From Holothuria scabra (taxonomy: Eukaryota; Echinodermata; Holothuroidea; Aspidochirotida; Holothuriidae): 64,000 nt of DNA. The notes under the pieces were generated by a model that worked only from the letters and a program-made list of their open reading frames with translations, made no database searches and was not told the DNA's origin. Both the position numbers and the translations under genes were made by a program. The stretch covers positions 16,262,001 to 16,326,000 of the forward strand of contig CM074184.1 of NCBI GenBank assembly GCA_037179385.1, written 5' to 3'. This document shows positions 57,451-64,000 of this stretch, in pieces; position 1 is the first letter of the stretch; each line of letters starts with the position of its first letter.

Positions 57451-58920
57451 ATAAACTTTTTGTAATAACTTTAACCCCCAGGCTCTCATCAAAGGTTGCT
57501 CTCTCAATTAAAGAGGCTCATTGAGAATTGATATCGATAACTAAATGAAAGTCTCAAAGGGTCACTACCAGATATTAACAATGCTTATAGCCTAGTTAGC
57601 ATAACAAGTCAAGTTTCAAGTCCAAGAGTAAAAAAAAAACGTTTAAATTTTGAATTTACTAGTATCCTGACTTGTAGCGGTTTTGTACATAATTTGAAAA
57701 AGTGTCTGGTCACGAATTTTTAAAAACGGACTTTAGCCATTAAGTACTCACTCATATAGAAGACAGTAATTTGTATGTATATGGTCATTTTCATGGTAAA
57801 GGGTGCAAATTTGGATTTTGACACATTTTGATCAGTAGTAAGCTAAGGAAGGTTCAGAATTAAAACATTTTGCACCACATGAGAGGAAACTCCCCTTAGC
57901 TCATTTGCAAAAACTGAAGTACCCAAGCAGAAAAAAAATAAATCCTGAGAGCTATCACTGCTTTTGTATACAGTGTCATAGAAGAATAGGAACACAATGC
58001 CTCTGTTGTGCTGGTCACTGGACATTTCCTGAGTAGCTTCATGGATCAATGCACACACACAATACTCCATTGAAATTGACTTAATCCATCTTTCCTGCCA
58101 TGTGCCTGCTATGGCGGGTACCAAATTTGAAAAGTAGCTAAGGGGCTTTTCCTAGCATGCAGGTAACTTACAAGAGAAGCAGCTACCTTGGGTAGCAAAC
58201 TTTTATTGAGAGCTTAATGTGTTCAGTTTTTACTGAGCTATAAGTACCCAAAATCTGACCTTTTTTATGACAAAATTATTGAGTTATTTTTCCAAAATCA
58301 TGCCTCTGTTACAATCACTTCATAGATTATTTGTGTTATGTATTATTTGTAAGGAGATGTCCAGCAGATGCTACAGCATTAATATCAGTTGTAACTCACG
58401 TTCCAATTTTGAGTAATTGACGTCTGTATTTGTCGTTTCGGAGACTTCATTTTCCGTTAACATTTGTTAACAGACATTTCAGTATGGTTACAATGATAAA
58501 ATACTGCTTGCAGCTCGATCATTCTTTATATAATGTGTTTTAACACTACCCCCAGTTGGAAGGTAACTTAACCAGATCCCATGACTTTCGTGAATTTTAT
58601 GAAAGCGGAATTCAAAAGAGTTTTCCGTTAACATTTTTGAAGCCTCCGAAACAAACTGTCTGACCCTCCCATGTGAACAGGAAACATAAAGGTATTCTAC
58701 TTTGCCTCCACAAATGTATGCTTCTAGACGCTCTGTTCACTCATTCATAAAAAGTTGAGATTTGCCTCATCATTTTGAAATGCGAGTCGATACCAACTTT
58801 CCGTTAACACTCAAAGCCTCCGAAACACAATGAAGCCTCCGAAACACCAGTTACAATAATATTCATATTTCTGCATTTTAAGTTAAATGTTTTATTCTAA
58901 ATTTGCTTTCAAATTATCAG

Positions 58921-59076
58921 CAGAGAGGTGAATTCTTGCCCAACACCAAACATAACCCTGTTTTAAAATACATGTTTGATAGACTCGTCAATGACTGTAA
59001 AAACTTGTTTCGGAGACTTCATACATGTGTTAACATCATCGTTAATGATAGTGTTGTCTTTGAAATCAACATTGAG
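58921..59076 (+). CDS. Exon-like open segment of an unidentified gene
   Basis: A 156-base open segment (52 codons) preceded by TTTGCTTTCAAATTATCAG and followed by donor GTATGTTTTTTT, phase 0 on both sides. It encodes RGEFLPNTKHNPVLKYMFDR then LVNDCKNLFRRLHTCVNIIV and ends FEINIE. Composition looks like real protein, but I recognise no family. It contains one copy of the local GTTAAC/TTTCGGAG motif (59006-59034). It could also be a transposon gene fragment. No compatible neighbouring exon was established. Confidence 0.4.
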
Positions 59077-59506
59077 GTATGTTTTTTTTGTTTCATGTTC
59101 TGATACTGCATGCTGGTAATGGAAAGAAACCAATTTGGAGCTGATAGCTGTGATAGCTCAACTGATATAGCCTAGTAAATTGATATTTTCCAAAGGATGA
59201 AAGTACTGTCAGTCATCTTGTCCCTGTTAAAAAAGTTACAAAAAGGTGTAATTATTATTTCATAATGGGTATACAGGTATAGCCAAATTCTGAGAATATG
59301 TCAGTAATTACCTAATACAATTTAAAATATGTTTAACCATGATGTTTAGGTGCCCAAAGATACCTCTTGACCTGTTTAGGAGGCTTCATTGAATATGTTA
59401 ACAGATCTGTGTTATGATTTTAAAGGCTGGCCTTGAGGGTAAATGAAATTGTCTCAGCTTTACTAACCCCCACCCTTGATTCTCTTTTCTCATGGTCTAT
59501 TACAAG

Positions 59507-59603
59507 TGTTTGTTGGTGCATTTGTGATCATACCAGTGAAAGTGGAGAGGAGACAGTGTCACTATCTGATGATATCGAGTTGTGTAACTGTTACATTTTT
59601 AAG
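59507..59603 (+). CDS. Weak exon candidate, unidentified
   Basis: Bounded by a pyrimidine-rich tract ending TTACAAG and a GTAGAA donor. One frame reads DHTSESGEETVSLSDDIELC, an acidic, serine-rich composition. The phase required (2) does not match the phase-0 end of the candidate exon at 58921-59076, so either another exon lies between or one of them is false. Confidence 0.2.
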
Positions 59604-62427
59604 GTAGAATACCCAATAAACATCATGTTCTACATGATGTACTGCAAAAGTGAGTTTGGTTTACTTTCAATGAGATAGTTAAGCCTACTGTAGGAGGTTC
59701 ATAGAAACCAACCACAGCTTTTCTTTCCTCTTTACACAGAACATGGTCAGAATAAGTCTTTGCATAGGTACAGTACAGTACTGTAGGGTGTAGTTTCTAA
59801 AATATGAGCATGCTCAATAAGACGTCAGAACCATTATTTTTTTTGTTCAATTCAACCCCTGGCCTGGGGTAAACCTTAATTTTACAAGTCATTCTTTGAA
59901 CTTCACTTTCATACTGTAAACTAAAGAAGTAGTGTTGGGAAAGGCAAGTTGGTTTGATGTGTGAGGTATAGGTTGTTTCCAAATTCGTGTTGGGGCTGTT
60001 GCTCTGTTTTTGGCTGCAGAGATTTTTTCTTATATTCGATGCTGTTCAGTGGCTTCCAGTTAAGGTGATCTCTTTGGGTAAATAGCTGTTGTCTATGGTA
60101 AAAAGTCTTTTTTAGTAAATTTCTTGTTTCCTTTTCTCTGGACAATTGGTCTCCTCACTAGAGAGAGGGTCTGGTTTACCCTTTCATTTTATGCTTTACT
60201 TTCTTTTATTCATTTTCCTTTTCTTGTTAATATGTCTCCATAATTCTAATCTTGCAATTAAGTGAAAATTAAGCTTCAAGGGATAAAAAAGTTTCAAACC
60301 TGTACTGAACTTCAAGTTGAGTTTTGTGACCTTTTAGTGAATTTCAAAAAAGGATGAATTCATTTAGTCCATATGATTTATGATGAGTTCAGATTAATGC
60401 AGTTACTGTACGGAACAGTGCTTATAATTACAGTACTGCACCTTTGAGCAGTACAATACCATCCCTGTGTTGTAGCCATTTATGTATGTTGGAATGGATT
60501 GTCGTTACTTTTAAGTCTACATTACGCATCACAATGTTACAGATTTCATGTGAGGACTGGTAACCTACAGTACAGTATGCACATCCAGAAATATTGGCAT
60601 TTAAATTCAAAACAACTCCTTTGGAAAAAGAATTTTGAAAGAGAGAGCAAAGGCTTTACAGCTAGTGTCTTTCAAATGGTCTCCATAGTCCTAGGGCTCC
60701 TTAATTAGGGTGCATTTAGTGCCTCAGCCAAGGGTACTGTAGGCCTATACGTTTCCATGGATACCATATATCCAGTGCTGTAGGATTTCTCTGGCTCTCC
60801 AACATTTCTAAAACATGCCTAGTGTATTCTATTTACAGTTCATGCATTGTAGCAAGACAATTGAAAGCAGTCCATGAATAAGGGATGTTCTCTCTGATGA
60901 CAGGTACTGCATGTCAGCAAACTGAAGTTACAGTAATTCAGTGGCAGCTAGTGCTTTGAAGAATTTTAGTTAGGAAGTTCGACACTTGAGTACAAATTCT
61001 GTGGACCCATGAGCTAAAGATGTTCATCAAATGTCGGCTCACAAACTTTGTCTTTGTCAAAACATCTGTAAATGTACAGTACAGTATAGTCCAGACCATT
61101 AATTAGTTTGAGTGTTACGGTAGGCTATATCACTAGGGAGTTGTTCATAATAGTAACTTTGCAACTGCCGGTTTTGGCTTTATAGTACTGTACAGTAGTC
61201 TGAATAATTTGAAATAGCAAATCCCTCTTCCTTTGTCAAATCACATAATTACTTTGCAATTTGCATGCAATTTCATTTCGGTTATATTGCATTTGGCATG
61301 TCGATGCGTAACTTGCTATTTCAGTTTAAGTACTGTAGCTTCAAGGAGACTGTAGTCTTCTTGATGGTACAGTATGTTGTACAGTCGTGATAGCCATGCC
61401 AAAAGTAAAACAGTCAAGGTTGATCTGATCTACTCCAGTGGGCCAATCAGAATGGGTGGATCTTCATTGTGAATATTGTGATTCTGCACCCTTATTAGAG
61501 TTTGATCCATCATACTCACTCAAATGATCATACTGTACTCACTCAAATGGAAGCATTGCCAAAACACGAAGTTTGATCTCAGAGAACTCTGCTCAATACA
61601 ACAGATCCTCTCCAAAGTTCTGCTCAATACAACAAATCCTCTCCAAAGTTCTTAACAATCTTTTTCTAATGTGGAATTGTTCACGTTGCTTTATTCTACT
61701 GCAAGTTAAAACATTTTATTGATGTTTAAGTTGGATTTGCTTTGTATAAAACAATACACTTGTTGATTGGATGTGAACTTGCTTTAAGTTCCAAACATTA
61801 CAATTGGGCTCTGAAAATGCAACCCAGGTTTCCTCTGAAAGTTGCATGTGATCCATATAATGAACATTGGTGGAAGGCATTGGGGAATGTACTAGACAAT
61901 AAGTAAGACGACCTTATTCTGTAATTTAAATGGCTTTCTTCTAACAAAATATACTGGATTCAAAATAGGCTAAAACCTCAGAGGCTAAATGAGATTCTGA
62001 TGATATTAAAAGATTCATTTCTTTCAATGTTTCACAGTGGACAATCTGTAACAACCTATCTATGTCAATGTCTATTAAACATAGGTGAATGTTACCCCAA
62101 TGGTGCCGTTAAATGTATTCCATGAAGAATAAGCTTAATCAGTGGTACAGTATTTCAGTGAAATTTTCAATATTGTTAGCAGTAAATCTTTTGCTTCCTC
62201 TGTAATAGACTATATGTCATATCTTATCATTTATCAAGTCTCCTCAGTAACTGACAATTTCACGGTAGCCAGTTTGTTAACATTTATGAAGTCTCCGAAA
62301 CATGGTTGAGTGTAACCGTAAAACCTTTAAAAACATGTTCCAAATAAAGATATACTTGATTTGTGCTCTAGTAGTGTGCTGAACTACTTTCTAAATTGCA
62401 GCTCTGAGTTACTTCATGGTTATAATG
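59604..62427. other. No supported gene; TACAGTA-rich
   Basis: Repeated TACAGTA / TACTGTA words (for example GTACAGTACAGTACTGTAGG at 59768 and clusters at 60565, 61075 and 61185) in otherwise AT-rich sequence. Open frames are short and featureless. Confidence 0.5.
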
Positions 62428-63144
62428 CAGGGAGTTGTCAGGGCAGGAGATCCAACATTTAACGGTCATTTGTACCAAGGTAGTTGCCGACGTTAAGCTG
62501 TTTATTGTGTTGCTCTTGAAAGATCTTTGAGGCTCAAAAGGTATTTGGTCCTGAAGACAATGATCCCTGTCGTCTGCTACATCTCAGAGACCTATCATGA
62601 TGATTTCATCCATTGCCATTATGCTGCCAGTCGTCGAAGGAAAACATCTTAATTTTAAGTATGCGTCTCTCGGCGTTGCATCTAATATTTATTCAAATAG
62701 CTGTTAAGAAGATTATGTAAAATTTTCCTTCTCCGAAAGTACTTGATTTTAATGGGGAAAATTATCAAAACTGTGATTGTTCTTTTAGGCTTGAACAATA
62801 AGTCAACTTGGAAGCAACTCATTAAAATCTTAGACAGACAAAAACGTGTAGTAGTTAAAAGTTTACAGACAGCCATTTTGCATAAAATTTTGATTGAATC
62901 TTAGCACTTGTCGGTAAACACGTTGTACTTCAAAAGAAACAGTTAGCAATAACCTTTGTTTCTGGATTACTTCGATTTGAAAGGAGAAGGACATCAGTAC
63001 AATGTGTAAGTCAGAAAGGGCAAACCAATGGGAATAAAAGGACCTGTCAATCAATTTTTTTTACCTGAAAAGGGATTAAAAAGTTTCTAGTACATATTGT
63101 CTGGTAGATTTGAACGTTGGATCTCCTGCCCTGACAACTCCCTG
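62428..63144. mobile_element. 717-bp TIR element
   Basis: CAGGGAGTTGTCAGGGCAGG plus AGATCCAAC at 62428-62456 is repeated inverted at 63116-63144 without a mismatch over 29 bases. The CAGGG termini suggest hAT, but the flanking 8-mers (TTATAATG, GTTAATGT) only loosely agree. No transposase inside. Confidence 0.75.
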
Positions 63145-64000
63145 GTTAATGTCTGATAGTGCAGATATTCCAATTACCCTTTCCTTGTAATCGTTGACTG
63201 CTGCACTAAAAATTGAGAAATTTGTTGATACATGTAAGAGGTAACATGAACATTGCTTATTAACAAATGTTGAAGGTGTTGAGCTTACGATTGAACATGT
63301 TTTTGAAACAAAAGTTGAATCTTATTGATGAACTTTTGGCTTTGCACCATGTTAACAATATTGAAGCCTCCGAAACATAGTCTTATTTGTTAACTGAAGC
63401 CTCCGAAACACATTATCTTGAAAATTAGAAGTTTGGTAAGGCAAATGCAATTACACTAATATTTTTGTGGGTAAGTACCTCTTAGGTACTGATGCTGCTG
63501 TGCTGTTTTCATCTGCATTCCATCAAAGCTCATGTGGTGAACAAGAAAAATCTATTGCAAGGGCCAGGTTTTTATGCAATTTTGAACTTATCATTAAAAT
63601 ATTTGTGTGACCGGATCAGTTTGGATAGAAACAGTTTTTTGGCCCATGAAGTTCATCCTGATGGCAATTGAAAAATACCAGTTGTGATATATTACCTCTG
63701 TAGTGGTTGGTCATTCAGCCCTGGATGCTAATGCTGTTTTTTGTCAGATTTCTCTCGTTTTTCCACACAGGACAAATTTAATCACATATTACGATAGAGT
63801 TTAAGCTCCAGAACTTGTTGTTTCCTATAATTGAGACTTTTCTGCACATGATTACATAAAAAAATTTTGTGCAACTCCACTTTGAAATTTTGATGTAAAA
63901 GATCAAAAGTTACACCCTTTACCGTGAAAATGACCATATAGGGTATGGGGATTTTCTAAGATTGACCATTTGTCATTGGTATGTGAAGAAAACTAAACAG

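Larger units (their letters stand above)
58431..63410. repeat. Nine-copy GTTAAC / TGAAGCCTCCGAAACA motif cluster
   Basis: Plus-strand copies: 58623-58653, 58798-58827, 58831-58846 (core only), 62276-62302, 63351-63377, 63389-63410. Minus-strand copies: 58431-58461, 59006-59034, 59373-59402 (one base off in the core). Consensus is GTTAAC, 1-10 variable bases, then TGAAG[C/T]CTCCGAAACA. The conserved core stands out against unrelated flanks. Not coding as a series, since the motif is read in different frames and both orientations. Confidence 0.75.
57779..63940. repeat. Inverted flanks around a motif cluster
   Basis: 57779-57820 (ATGGTCATTTTCATGGTAAA, then GGGTGCAA) recurs inverted at 63901-63940 (one change: TTCACGG). 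Between them lie nine copies of the TCCGAAACA motif. It could be the ends of a roughly 6.2-kb element or two copies of a small dispersed repeat. No target duplication resolved. Confidence 0.4.

Overview
This is animal nuclear DNA: AT-rich, intron-dominated and full of transposon debris. Its one clear gene reads leftwards. GCCTAGGCCTA-type low complexity, echinoderm- or hemichordate-like repeats and a polycystin/REJ gene suggest a marine deuterostome, perhaps an echinoderm. That placement is inference. No prokaryotic, organellar or intact viral genes were seen.

Layout, 1-40.8 kb: a polycystin-1-like gene on the minus strand. I could join 17 coding exons from an ATG at 40774 down to 479, and the reading phase matches at every junction. 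They encode about 1350 residues: signal peptide, WSC domain, PKD domain, a cysteine-bearing Ig/beta-like region, a Cys-rich module, further PKD and PKD-like domains, and the first part of a REJ module. The remainder (end of REJ, and by family expectation GAIN/GPS, PLAT and membrane channel region) lies beyond base 1. The WSC domain is split by a 17.3-kb intron (22238-39574) that holds most of the mobile DNA.

That intron contains a repeat whose core is five regularly spaced perfect DR1 nuclear-receptor-type sites (24.8-25.4 kb), a tandem dimer (27.7-28.2 kb), a 2.1-kb Mutator-like foldback element with a 9-bp target duplication (28289-30396), a short TIR element (31896-32161), and a hAT-like element with an 8-bp duplication (33178-37006) into which a 5'-truncated L1/Tx1-type LINE inserted with its own 14-bp duplication (34284-36733). 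Other introns hold CR1/L2-like LINE 3' ends, tRNA-derived SINEs and a perfect 36-bp minisatellite.

40.8-42 kb: a probable divergent regulatory region. A perfect RFX X-box palindrome lies at 41682-41695, between the polycystin start and a candidate rightward start codon at 41844. RFX sites are typical of ciliary genes, which fits a polycystin neighbourhood.

42-64 kb: mostly repeats. The highlights are three copies of a SINE-like family, one with a near-intact U2 snRNA head (about 50742-50964), hAT-like elements (51811-53210 with a near-perfect 8-bp duplication), a CCCATATGGG palindromic MITE (54794-55103) and a 717-bp TIR element (62428-63144). At 57.8-63.9 kb an unexplained cluster of nine copies of a GTTAAC / TGAAGCCTCCGAAACA motif lies between inverted flanks. 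One copy falls inside a plausible unidentified exon (58921-59076).
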